From Porphyra umbilicalis (lineage: Eukaryota > Rhodophyta > Bangiophyceae > Bangiales > Bangiaceae), in the NCBI GenBank assembly GCA_002049455.2, contig KV918778.1, forward strand, positions 186,001-250,000: 64,000 bases of DNA, given 5' to 3'. Below are positions 1-9,589 of this stretch, in pieces. The stretch's first letter is position 1; the number at the start of each line of letters is the position of its first letter. The position numbers were made by a program, and so were the translations under genes. The notes under the pieces are model-generated. The model was not told the DNA's origin. It made no database searches and saw only the letters and a program-made list of their open reading frames with translations.

Positions 1-484
1 CAAGCATGTCGAGGCCATGGGGCTTTGCTGAATACAAGAACCACCGCGGCAACAAGCAAGGAGGAGTATTAGACTGTGATGCTCGTCGCCGACTCCACTG
101 GCGGTTCGCGGATGGATGAAGGTCGGTGACCCTTATAGTACCCCACATGGTACATTTGCAAGACGTGGTCAAGTTGCACACATTCGTGTTGGGTGATCTT
201 GGGGCGTTACTTTTGGCATGTTTTGGATTTGATCTTCGCTTTGCTCTAGTGGCTTTTGGTTTGGTGAGTGATTCGATTTGGTGCGAGGGCGTGGGCGTCG
301 GTGTGGGCGCGAGAGGAGGGACCACTTGGGCCGGTGGGGACTATTTGAGAGGTGCTCTCGGTTGGGAGAGGCGGGCGAACCTTCGGACAACCAACAAAGC
401 ACGTTCGCACACACACACACACGCTCAAGCCACTCAACCACTTCACCGTGGACCCCCAACCCCTATCCCGCCTGCGTTTTAACA
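1..484 (+). mobile_element. Copia-A retrotransposon, 3' end (copy A1)
   Basis: The first 31 bases encode the last residues of the copia-A polyprotein, ending MGLC and TGA as in the copies at 32.66 and 53.73 kb. A purine tract (AAGGAGGAG) and a 418-bp LTR follow. The element enters from outside the window and sits inside the protease region of gypsy G1, whose coding resumes at 485. The expected 5-bp duplication after the LTR would be CGCCT, but its partner lies outside the window. Confidence 0.9.
67..484 (+). repeat. Copia-A 3' LTR (418 bp)
   Basis: It matches the LTRs at 28159, 32701, 48804 and 53771 along its whole length, including the (CA)n tract near 410-421 and the AACA end. The first bases are TATTAGACTG instead of TGTTGGACTG, so the terminal dinucleotide is mutated in this copy. 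Confidence 0.92.
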
Positions 485-485
485 C

Positions 486-1987
486 GCCTCGGGGCAGCTA
501 CTCAAGGTGAACGCGGAGGTGTCGCTGACGATCTACGTCGGGGGTGCCGCTATGGAGTACGAGTTCCTCGTGGTCAAGGCATTGTCGGTACCGCTCATCC
601 TCGGGTGGAACTTTCAGCGCAACTACGTGGACACCATCTCCCCCAAGACGCAGACGATCAAGTGGGACGACGGCACGTCCACGGTGGCGACGCGGAGCTG
701 GACTGGGAACACGCGGCCCGCGCCCCCTCGCCGAGGAAACAAGCCGAAGGCCCAAGCTGGGGCTATCCGGCTTCGGCAAGGGGTAACCGTCGGCCCGCGG
801 TGCATCCAGGCGGTCCAAGTGTGCAGCAACGTCAAGGGGGTCCACCTGGTACGGGACCGCCCAGTCACAATGAGCCGACGGAAGGTACTGTTGCACAACG
901 CGGTCGCGGAGTTCTCCCCCAACACCCCGCGGTCCCTCTACCTGACGAACATCGGGGACGTGCCGGTGCACCTAACGAAGGGGTATGTCATCGGAACCGC
1001 GACGGCCTACAATGGACCGCTGCACGTCGTCGAGGAGGAGGAACCGGGGGCGGTCCTGACGATGGGGGCGGACCCCCGTGACAAGGCCGACGAGGAGTTC
1101 AAGACGGGGCGGCAAGCCGACGAGAGGATCGACGAGGGACAACCTCCACCTCACCCGCCGGACAGGACGTATCCCAAGCCGGAGGTCCACTGGGAGGGCG
1201 TCCCCGACACGCTTCGTAGTGACGTGGACGACCTCCTCGAGGAATACAAGGCGCTCTGGGCGGGACAACTCGGCAAGGTCGACGTCACCCCGCACCGGAT
1301 CGAGGTGACCCCCGGGGCACGGCCACGGCGGGCCCAACCTTATCGGGCGAGCCACGCTTCGAGGGACATCATCGCCAAGGAGGTGCAACGCCAGCGGGAC
1401 CTCGGGGTTATCGAGCCCTCAAGTGCCGAGTGGGCCTTCCCTGTGGTTCTGGTTCCGAAACCCGACGGGACAGTGCGGTTCTGTGTGGATTACCGCCGAC
1501 TTAACGAGGTCACGGTGCGGGATGTGTACCCGTTGCCACGAATGGACGATTGTATTGACTTCCACGGGGACGCCAAGGTGTTTTCGACGCTCGACTGCAA
1601 CTCGGGGTATTGGCAGATCCCCGTGGCGGACGAGGACCGGGACAAGACGACCTTCGTTTGCCACGAGGGGGCCTACCGCTACATCCGCCTTCCCTTCGGG
1701 CTGTCCAATGCCCCGGCGACCTTCCAACGGGCCATCGACATGATCCTCGGGGGACTCAAGTGGAAGAGCTGCCTCGTGTACCTCGACGACATCATCGTCT
1801 TCTCGCAGACGGCGGGGGAACGCGTGGAACACCTCCGGGAGGTCTTCACGGCGCTGCGCGGCGGGGGTGTCTCCCTGAAGGCCAAGAAGTGCCACTTGTT
1901 CCAAGAGGAGGTGGAGTATTTGGGCCATATCGTGGGCCAGGGGGAGCTGAAGTTACAGGACAAGAACATCCGCGGACTCAAGGAGGC
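486..1987 (+). pseudogene. Gypsy G1 pol, protease C-term and first part of RT
   Basis: This is an open frame from the end of the copia-A LTR to the copia-B insertion. It begins with the second half of a retroviral-type aspartic protease (the LILGWNF motif at about 597-617). The catalytic DTG/DSG lies upstream, beyond the insertion. A linker of about 150 residues precedes the reverse transcriptase, with FCVDYRRLN, LPFGLSNAPATFQ and the catalytic YLDD at about 1780. The frame runs to KEAV and is cut at 1988, and the same domain resumes at 7365. Ty3/gypsy RT would copy element RNA in cytoplasmic particles. Interrupted by two insertions, it cannot be translated as one protein. Confidence 0.93.
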
Positions 1988-2064
1988 TGTTGAAAGGTCA
2001 AAAACCAACTACGCCACATGACCGGTGTGACTGGCCTGGGGAGCTGAACATCACCAGTTCAACA
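1988..2064 (-). repeat. Copia-B 3' LTR (77 bp)
   Basis: It starts TGTTGAAAGG and ends TTCAACA on the plus strand, giving TGTTG/CAACA ends. On the minus strand it is preceded by the polypurine tract CTGGGGGGAG (2065-2074). It differs from the 5' copy at one position (CAACTACG versus CAGCTACG). Confidence 0.92.
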
Positions 2065-2149
2065 CTCCCCCCAGCCCCTCAGGGCCAGGCTCGTCTAACC
2101 CACGACTTGGAATTGCCTCTCCTGCAAATTCCTCCGTCCCCCTCGTGGG

Positions 2150-2210
2150 GCGCAGCCGTGGCGAATCTCGAACCCGCGACCTCTCAGATCTAAATCCAGC
2201 GCGAGCTGGG
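2150..2210 (-). other. tRNA-Leu-like segment inside copia B
   Basis: On the minus strand this stretch reads GCGCTGGATTTAG, about 15 other bases, then GCGGGTTCGAGATTCGC. The first part resembles the anticodon arm of a tRNA-Leu(UAG). The second can form a T-arm with a TTCGA loop and is close to a pol III B box. No proper acceptor or D arm is visible. It could be a tRNA-derived SINE piece or captured tRNA sequence. The likeness comes from memory of tRNA sequences, not a search. Confidence 0.4.
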
Positions 2211-2219
2211 CCCATAAAC
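2203..2219 (-). other. Second, internal primer-binding-site-like sequence
   Basis: Minus-strand GTTTATGGGCCCAGCTC directly follows the internal LTR end at 2220. It matches the PBS of copia E (40373-40389) at 16 of 17 positions. An LTR-PBS junction inside an element that already has a 5' LTR and PBS at 7271-7364 is unexpected. Confidence 0.8.
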
Positions 2220-2641
2220 TGTGAAGCGAGAGGTAGATAGGTGGATGCGTTGGTTTACTTGGATGGCGGCTTTGGGCCCACTAGGACCGCCTGATATACC
2301 CCAGGCGACCCCTCTGCCAGTCCCAGATACGACCCTCTCTCAGTGCTCCCCCAGGCACTTCCACTCTCCGCGTGTGCAGGGCCTGCGGCGCACCTCCCAA
2401 AGCGGAGCATGCGCCTCCCCGGTGGTAAGCCGCCCACCGCCGCACAATCCAGTCATCACGCCACGCACAATCCCCCCCCGAGCTCACCACGAGAAGGGGG
2501 GAGCTCACCAAGAGATACACAAATCAAGTACAAACAAGTAGAAGTCATACACAATGGAATGCCATCAAGTACACGAGCTTGAGTCACCAAGAGCCCCCGT
2601 GTAAGTATAGCTCCAATGGAATTCCCGAGCAGAGCTCAACA
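2220..2641 (-). repeat. Internal E-like LTR within copia B (422 bp)
   Basis: On the minus strand it runs TGTTGAGCTCTG to CTTCACA and is preceded by a purine tract (TTGGGGGAG, 2642-2650). About 35 bp at its PBS-side end align with the copia-E LTR (TGTGAAG.GAG..GTAG), while the rest has diverged. It lies just downstream of the gag-pol frame, where a 3' LTR belongs. It is probably the original LTR of this gag-pol, whose 5' partner was replaced by the 77-bp LTR. Confidence 0.75.
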
Positions 2642-2682
2642 CTCCCCCAATTACATTGGAGTTAATGTAAGTCCACCGGATC

Positions 2683-2702
2683 GGACGGTATCGATACCGT
2701 CC
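2683..2702. repeat. Perfect 20-bp palindrome in copia-B 3' region
   Basis: GGACGGTATCGATACCGTCC is a perfect palindrome between the polyprotein stop and the internal LTR. A second shorter one (AACGGTACCGTT, 2736-2747) follows. Copia E carries different palindromes in the equivalent place. Confidence 0.85.
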
Positions 2703-2952
2703 CAAGCACTCTGCGCGATTTTTCTTGTGGACGGTAACGGTACCGTTCACTAAAAAAAATCGCCGTTAGTGCAAAAAACAAAAGGGGCTCAGTCGACCCC
2801 CGCCGACTCGGACAGCAACATGACATACCCCAGCCGACCGTCCGGCCACCACAACCGGCCCAAACCGCCGTAAAGCCGATGCCAAACGCAAAGGGTACGC
2901 GGCCTGTCGCCTTGGTCACTCCGCCACAGACCTCCGCCGACCACGGAGGGGC

Positions 2953-5900
2953 TCAGCACGTGAAAGCAGGACGTGGGGCCGGCGTAGCGCAAAGTTCCCA
3001 GGTGCCCAGATCCGAGCCAACGCCGATGACGCGCCGAAACAGGATGAACGCCGGGGCCGGCAGCGGCTTCGTCAGCCCATCTGCCGGCATGTCCACGCTA
3101 GGGAGGAAGTAGAACGTCACCTCCCCGCGCGCCACGTAGTCACGCACCATGTGGTACGCGACGTCCACGTGCTTGGTACGCCCGGTGGCTTCGGGGTTCT
3201 TGACCAAGGCGAGGCAAGCCTGGTTGTCTTCCCCCATCGGCACGGCCCCGCCATCGACCCCCAGCGCTGACAGCAGCTTGCGTAGCCACAGCGCCTCCTT
3301 GGTTGCCATCGCGGCGGCCACGTACTCCGCTTCGGCCGTCGAGGTTGCCACCGTCGACTGGCGCTTGCTTGCCCACGCGATGGGCGCGCCATTGAGGGTG
3401 AAGACGAAGCCTGTCGTCGACCGACGGCCGTCAACGTCGCCCGCCCAGTCGGCGTCGACAAACCCCTGCAGCGGCTCGCTGCCGCCGTAGACCACCCCAA
3501 GGCGGGTTGTCCTGCGCAGGTAGCGCAATACCCCCTTTGCCGCGCGCATGTGGTCCTGCTCAGGGCAAGACATGAACCGCGACAGCACCCCCACGGCAAA
3601 GGCGATGTCCGGCCTTGTCGTGGTGGACAGGTAGAGGAGGGAGCCGACCAACTCGGCGTACCGGTTACCCTCCGGCAGCAGGTCCTCGCCCGTCTCAGTC
3701 AGCTTGACCCCTGACGCCATTGGCGCCTTGTTCGGGGTGGAGGTCTCCATCCCAAACGCCTCCAGCAGCGTCGCCGTGTGCCCCGGGTTGCTCAGAGTGA
3801 GCGTCTTCGCCGCACGGTCACGCATGACCTTCATGCCAATAAAGTCGTAGACCTGCCCCATGTCGCGTACTTCAAACTTCGCCGACACGAAGCGCTTGAC
3901 GGCAGCAACCCCAGCCAGCTTCTCGCCCGCCACGATAAGGTCAACGACGTACACGAGAATGAAGACGCGCCCGTGCACAGGGTGGCACCACTCGAAGAGG
4001 CACGGGTCCACCTTGGACCTCACTGCACCGATCTCCTTGAGCTCCTTGTCGAGCTTGATGCCCCACAACCGCCCAGCCTGCTTTGTCCCGTAGAGCGCCA
4101 GGTTAAGCCGACACATCTCCTCCACGCCCTCCGACTCGATACCGTCAGGGAGTTTAATGTACATCTCCTTGTCCATTTTGGCGTTGAGGAAGGCTGTCTT
4201 GACGTCGACATGGTGAACCTCCCAGCCCGTGGCTGCAGCCACAGCAAAGAGGGCCCGTGTGGTAGCCGCGTTGGGCACCGGCGCCCACGTCTCGTCAAAG
4301 TCCCGCCCCGGCACTTGGTTGAAGCCTTGGGCCACGAGTCGGGCCTTGTAGCGCGTCATCTTGCCCTCCGCGTCGTGCTTGATGTCGAACACGAATCGCG
4401 TCTTGATGGCCTTTTGCTTCTTGTTGTTCACCTTAATCTTGGACCAGGTGCCAAGCTTCTTGTGTGCTGCCACTTCTTCCTTGACGGCCTGCTTCCACCG
4501 CGGCCAATCAGGACGAGCACGCGCCTCCTTCTCGTTCACAGGGGGCTTGTGCAGGTCGCAACCCGCTTCAGCCGAGGACTTGGTACCGCTTGCCAGGTAC
4601 GCCTTGGGTTCCTTCTCCCACCATGTTACCTTGGGAGCTGGCTTTCGTTTCGAGCGACGAGGCCCAGGTGCGGCGCCGTCACAGGTAGCAGGTCCTTGAC
4701 CGACCGCCGGTATCGAGCCGTCGGGGCCGTCCTCGTCTTCCTCCTCGCTATCTTCAGAAAGGGAGGGAGCACTGCCTGCGTCATCGCTGTCGGAGGTGTC
4801 GTCGGGGGCATACTCGTCCTCTCGCCCGCGTTCAGCGTCGAGCATGTCCATTGCCCCTTCCGTGGCGTCCTCCTTGTCGCCGTCATAGTCCGCAGTCAGC
4901 CGGGGACCAGCGCTTGACCCGCCTGCCGACGCCTCGACCATAGCCGGGTTCTCCTCCATCAGCACGTCTCGACGCTCAAAAACTTGGTTCGTCTCGTCCT
5001 CGAGGATGCGGTAGGCCTTGCCACCGACCGTGTAGCCGACAAAGCGGCCGACGTCGGTCCTTGGCTCCAGCTTGCGTTGCTGCTTCTTGGGCTTGAGCGC
5101 CCACGCCCGACTCCCCCAAACGCGGAATCCCGCGACGTTGGGGCGTCGACCCGTTATAGCCTCCAGCGGTGTCACGTCCAACCCCGCTTTGGGGGACCGG
5201 TTGAGCACATGGACGACGGAGGCCAACGCCTCAGCCCACAGCTCTTCCTCCGCTCCGGCATGGAGCAGAGCAGCACGCACGCGCTCCATCAGCGTGCGGT
5301 TAATCCGCTCCGCTTTGCCGTTCTGCTGTGACTTGTACGGCGCTGTCATCTCCGACGTGATGCCCTTGTCCTCGTACCACGCCTTGAGTTCGTTGGTGAC
5401 GTACTCTTTGGCACCGTCATGACGGAAGCGCTTGACCTTGACTCCCGTCAGCGTCTCAAGCTGCTTGATACGCGTCTTGAGAACCTGCGGTGCCATCCCT
5501 TTCGTCTTGATAGGCGTTGCCGTGATGAACCCCGTGGAGTCCTCCAGCGCCGTCATAAAGTAGATGGAACCACCCAGCGACTCCGTGAGTGGGCCACCAA
5601 TGTCGGTGTGCACCAGCTCGCACTTGGTCGTCGCTGTAGATGAGCGGGGGCTCGGCGCCTGAACCATCTTGCCGTCCACACACGGCACACACACAGTGTC
5701 AATGACGCGCATGGCGTCTGCCACTGACGACGGCATGCCGTCGACCATTGTGGCCGCCCGCTTGAGGTTCTCTAACCCCAAGTGGTTGAACCGGCGGTGC
5801 CACAGCTCCGCCTCCCCGGCTATGCGCGTGGATGCCGCGTTAGCCGACGCCTGGACCGGCGTCACCTTGAGCACATACGGCTCCAGGTCGTTCACCTTGC

Positions 5901-7130
5901 CGACCACCGACGCCTTGTCGAGCACCTCGCTCAAGCGTACAGCATCCCCGTCGCTAAGAATGTAGCAGGCGTTGTCGACAAACACCACCGCACCTCGATT
6001 GCGGTCGACTGCTCGAACCGACAGCAGGTTGCTAGTCAGGTCCGGAACGAGCATAGCCTCCCCGAGCACCATGCGCGTCTTGGTGTTTCCTTTGCCAACG
6101 TCCATGGAGACGTGGCCGTGCCCCTTGATGGGCACGTTATCGCCGTTGGCCAAGGTGACCTCGGCCCCGCTTCCCGCCGTCCGGACGGTAAAGCCCTTAT
6201 CCCCGGCGGCCATGTGGTTGGTTGCGCCAGAGTCGAGCACCCAGGTTGACAACCCGCGTGTGCTCCCGTGAGCCTTGCTGCTCCCGGCATTGCCGGTGGA
6301 AGCAGTGTAGGCCAGAGCGGCACCCGCGTGGGGCCCGCCGCCTTGGCCGCCTTCACGACCACCACCGCCGGGCTTGCCCTTGCCCTTGGCCTCATCCGCC
6401 TTCTTCTTGTAGCAGTCGCGCTGCATGTGCCCTTTCTTGTTGCAGTAGAAGCACACGACCGACTTCTTGTCAAACGACTTCTTGTGCGCCGCTGCAGCAA
6501 AGGCTTGTGACTTGACACTGCCAGAAGGCTTCGACGCGGCGACGGTAATGCTCCGCTGTTCCACTTGCAGCAGCTTAGCCGTCACGTCCGACATGACGAG
6601 CTTGGTGTCCTTGTTCTCCAAGAACGTCCTGAGCGTCCCGTACTCTGACGGAAGCCCCGACAAGACACGCAGTGCTAGTGTGTTGTCGTCCACCGGGTTT
6701 CCGAGCATGGCAAGCTCGTCCCGGATTATCTTGGCGCGCGACGCAAACTTGATGATGATTTCGTCGTCGCCCTTCTTCAGGCTGCTCAGCTCGTCCATGA
6801 GCCGCAGCAGCTGCGCATTGTCACGTGCCTCGAACATGACCTTGAGCGCGTCCCACGCCTCCTTGGCCGTGTCAACCGACGTGACCGTGTTGAGATGCAC
6901 GGGCTTGACCGACATCTGGATGGTCGCCAGCGCCGCCTCGTTCATGGCGTCCCACGCTTCGACCACCGGGTCGGCCTTCTTGTCGTCCGAACCAGAAGCA
7001 GGGCGGTCCGTCACGACGGCCGTCCACAGCTTCTCTTTCTTGAGCTGCGCACGCTGGTACGCCGCCCACACCTTGTAATCGTTTCCAGCTGCGCGAACCG
7101 TGGGCCGCTAAGGCGGCCGTAGTACGACAT
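2953..7130 (-). CDS. Copia-B gag-pol polyprotein (RT active site mutated)
   Basis: One frame of 1372 codons runs 7071-2953. By comparison with copia E the true ATG is at 7130, with one base lost near 7084. Residues below count from 7071. The order is gag helical domain (1-190), CCHC knuckle (C207-C220), aspartic protease with DSG at 280, integrase with HHCC (H425, H430, C461, C464) and catalytic D490, D552, E588, then RT and RNase H with DADWAGD and TAEAEY. This is the Ty1/copia order, with IN before RT. The RT catalytic YVDD reads YVVD (3943-3945, GTT for GAC), so one metal-binding Asp is lost. Apart from that and the early frameshift it is intact, so its RT activity probably came from another copy. 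Confidence 0.95.
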
Positions 7131-7270
7131 GTTGACGACAGCGGCGCGACCAAGCACCGCACTGACGACGTCGTCGGCGGTATCGGCCCGCGCGACGCCG
7201 GAACACACCGCAACCCGAGCAACGTCGTCCGACCAGCGACCGCACGGAAGACGACGATGACCACCAGCGA

Positions 7271-7287
7271 CAGCTGGGCCCATAACC
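7271..7287 (-). other. Copia-B primer-binding site, half-tRNA iMet type
   Basis: GGTTATGGGCCCAGCTG abuts the 5' LTR. GGTTATGGGCCCAG is what follows the Drosophila copia LTR. There the primer is initiator tRNA-Met cleaved in its anticodon loop, so the PBS pairs with the anticodon arm and not the CCA end. The same core follows the copia-A and copia-E LTRs. Confidence 0.85.
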
Positions 7288-7364
7288 TGTTGAAAGGTCA
7301 AAAACCAGCTACGCCACATGACCGGTGTGACTGGCCTGGGGAGCTGAACATCACCAGTTCAACA
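7288..7364 (-). repeat. Copia-B 5' LTR (77 bp)
   Basis: It is identical to 1988-2064 except for one base, has TG..CA ends and is flanked by the TSD GAGGC. At 77 bp it lies below the minimum length used by many LTR-finding programs. Confidence 0.92.
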
Positions 7365-9589
7365 GAGGCGTCTCCCCCGCGGTGCAAGAAGGACCTACGT
7401 AGCATCCTCGGGATGTGCAACGTGTATCGGAGGTTCGTCAAGGACTACGCCCAAGTGGCGCGGCCGTTGGCCGCCATGACAAGTTCCAAGAGGCCCGACC
7501 GGTGGGGGACGCTGTCCAACGAGGCCCTGGGGGCATTCGAGGAACTCAAGAGGCGACTCACGGAGGCCCCCATCCTCGCCCTGCCGAGGCGACAAGGGAA
7601 CTACACGTTGGACACGGACGCAAGTGCGGGGCAGGTCGGCGCGGTGCTTTTACAAGAACAACCCGACCAATCCACGCGGCCCGTTGGCTATTGGAGCCGC
7701 TCCCTCACCGCGGCGGAGCGAAACTACAGTACGACGGAGCGGGAGTGCCTCGCGGTTGTGTGGGCGTCCCTCCTTCTTCGCCCCTACGTCGAGGGGACCC
7801 GCTTCACGGTGCGCACGGACCACGCGGCGCTCAAGTGGATGCTGCATATGGACGGGGCTCATGGGAGGCTGGCGCGGTGGCGGTTGCGACTGGCGGAATT
7901 CGACTACGTGGTACAGACACGCCCCGGGGCGTCACACCACGCGGCGGACACGATGTCGCGCATCTCAACACCCGCGGGAGACAAGGGGGTGATACCCGAC
8001 GCGGTACCTTCTCTGGCGTTGCCCAACTCGTCGACCGCGTGGCAGTTACCGCCGGAGACCAAGGGGGGACTCCTAGGACCCCTAACGCTCGCCGAGCTCC
8101 TCGAGGGGCAGGCGGAGGACGGACGGTGCAAGGAGGTCCGCGCGGCGATGGACAGCAACGACAAGTCGCGGTTCCGCGAGGATTCGAACGGCCTGTTGGT
8201 ACGTACGGCGCCGTTGGACGGGGCCACGCAAGTCTACGTGACGACCCACATGCGCTACGGGGTGATGATGCGGGAGCACTACCCTCCGCAGGCCGGGCAC
8301 CCGGGGGCGAACAAGATGTACACGTCGATGCGACGGTGGTTTTATTGGGAATCAATGGTGGTGGACGTCTACGCCTTCGTGGCCAACTGCACTCAGTGCG
8401 CGAGGAACCGCGTCGGAAAGCGACGCAAGACGAACAACCTCAAGACCTTCCCCCTGACGGAACCGCTGACGGATCTGTGTATGGACCTGCTTGGGCCCCT
8501 TCCCCGGACGGCGGCGGGGAACGAACATCTGTTGGTCATCGTGGACCGCTTCTCGAAGATGACGCGGGCCATCCCCCTTCAGCGGATCGACGCGGAAACC
8601 ATCGCGGCAGCCTTCTTGGACCACTGGGTGGCCGCGTACGGACCCCCGGCGACGGTATTGTCGGACAATGGCCCCCAGTTCCGCTCCACATTCTTCCAAG
8701 GGGTTTGCTCGCTCCTCGGGATCTTCAACCGGTACTCCACGACGTACCACCCGCAGACGAACGGCCAAGTGGAACGTTACAACCGGACCATCGTGGGCCA
8801 GTTGCGGACGTACGTCGAGGACCACCAAGACCGATGGGACGAGTTGGTGTCGATGCTGACGTTGGCCTACAACGGCCGACCGCAGCCGAGCACCGAGGTG
8901 GCGCCCCTCGAGTTCGTCACCCCCGAGCGGGTACGGAGTCTCTTCGTGGAACGCCTCGTCGGCTCCCCGGCACCCGAGGATACTGAAGGCAGCCCACGAG
9001 CCGTCCGCGAGGGCATCCGAGCGCGGCTGCGGAACCTGATCACAAGGTGCGGAAGTCCCTCACGCTGGCACAGCGGCGGTACAAGAGGAACTACGACGCC
9101 CGCGTACGACCGGTCAACAAGGACGTCCACGCGGGGGACTGGGTTTTCGTCGATGGCCACGCGCGGACCAAGTATAAGCTCGGGACCCGCGCAGCCGGAC
9201 CGTACAAGGTGTTGTCCCGCGGGGAGGGTACGTTCTCGCAGGACATCGGCGGGTACCCTGAGACGGTAAGCAGCGACCACGTGACGGCGGCGCCGGGCCC
9301 GCCGGGGGATCCGCAGACGCTCCTGCAGAACCTCCGGGTGCCCCAAGACATCGTGGTCCCCGAGAGGCATCAACACACGGGCAAGGAGCTCGTCTGGGAG
9401 GCCTCCATGGGCCACGAAGTCGCGGACGACGGCACGCTACGCCTGTGGACCCGCTGGTGGGGATATCACCTCGAGGAGGACACGCTCGAGTTGGCCAGTC
9501 GATTCGACAAACGTAAGGTGCACCAGTATATGCGGCGTGTGGGCCTACGAGTCGAAGAAGCCAGGTCGGTCGTCGACTTCCTCGCCTAA
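7365..9589 (+). pseudogene. Gypsy G1 pol: RT end, RNase H, integrase, chromodomain
   Basis: This continues the frame cut at 1987. It holds the RT connection (GMCNVYRRFV), RNase H (DTDAS at about 7615, TERECLAV, RTDHAALKW, HHAADTMSR) and integrase with an H-H-C-C finger (HYPPQAGH and CTQC at 8278-8400). The DDE residues lie in CMDLLGP, VLSDNGPQF and NGQVERYN. A lost or gained base near 9041 shifts the frame, and the rest reads on in 9047-9589. It ends in a chromodomain-like fold (LWTRWWGYHLEEDTLEL, about 9440-9500) and TAA at 9587. The chromodomain places G1 among chromoviruses, which use it to target chromatin. The shift and the two insertions make it non-functional. Confidence 0.92.

Larger units (their letters stand above)
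1988..7364 (-). mobile_element. Copia element B, complete insertion with 77-bp LTRs
   Basis: The insertion is bounded by two 77-bp direct repeats (1988-2064 and 7288-7364) that differ at one base. GAGGC is duplicated on both sides (1983-1987 and 7365-7369). Read on the minus strand the order is 5' LTR, PBS, gag-pol frame, a second unrelated 422-bp LTR with its own PBS, a tRNA-like stretch, a purine tract and the 3' LTR. Removing it rejoins the gypsy G1 RT. The outer LTRs are far shorter than those of the other copia families here (398-419 bp). It looks like a composite of a short-LTR element and a copia-E relative, mobilised as one unit. Confidence 0.93.
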
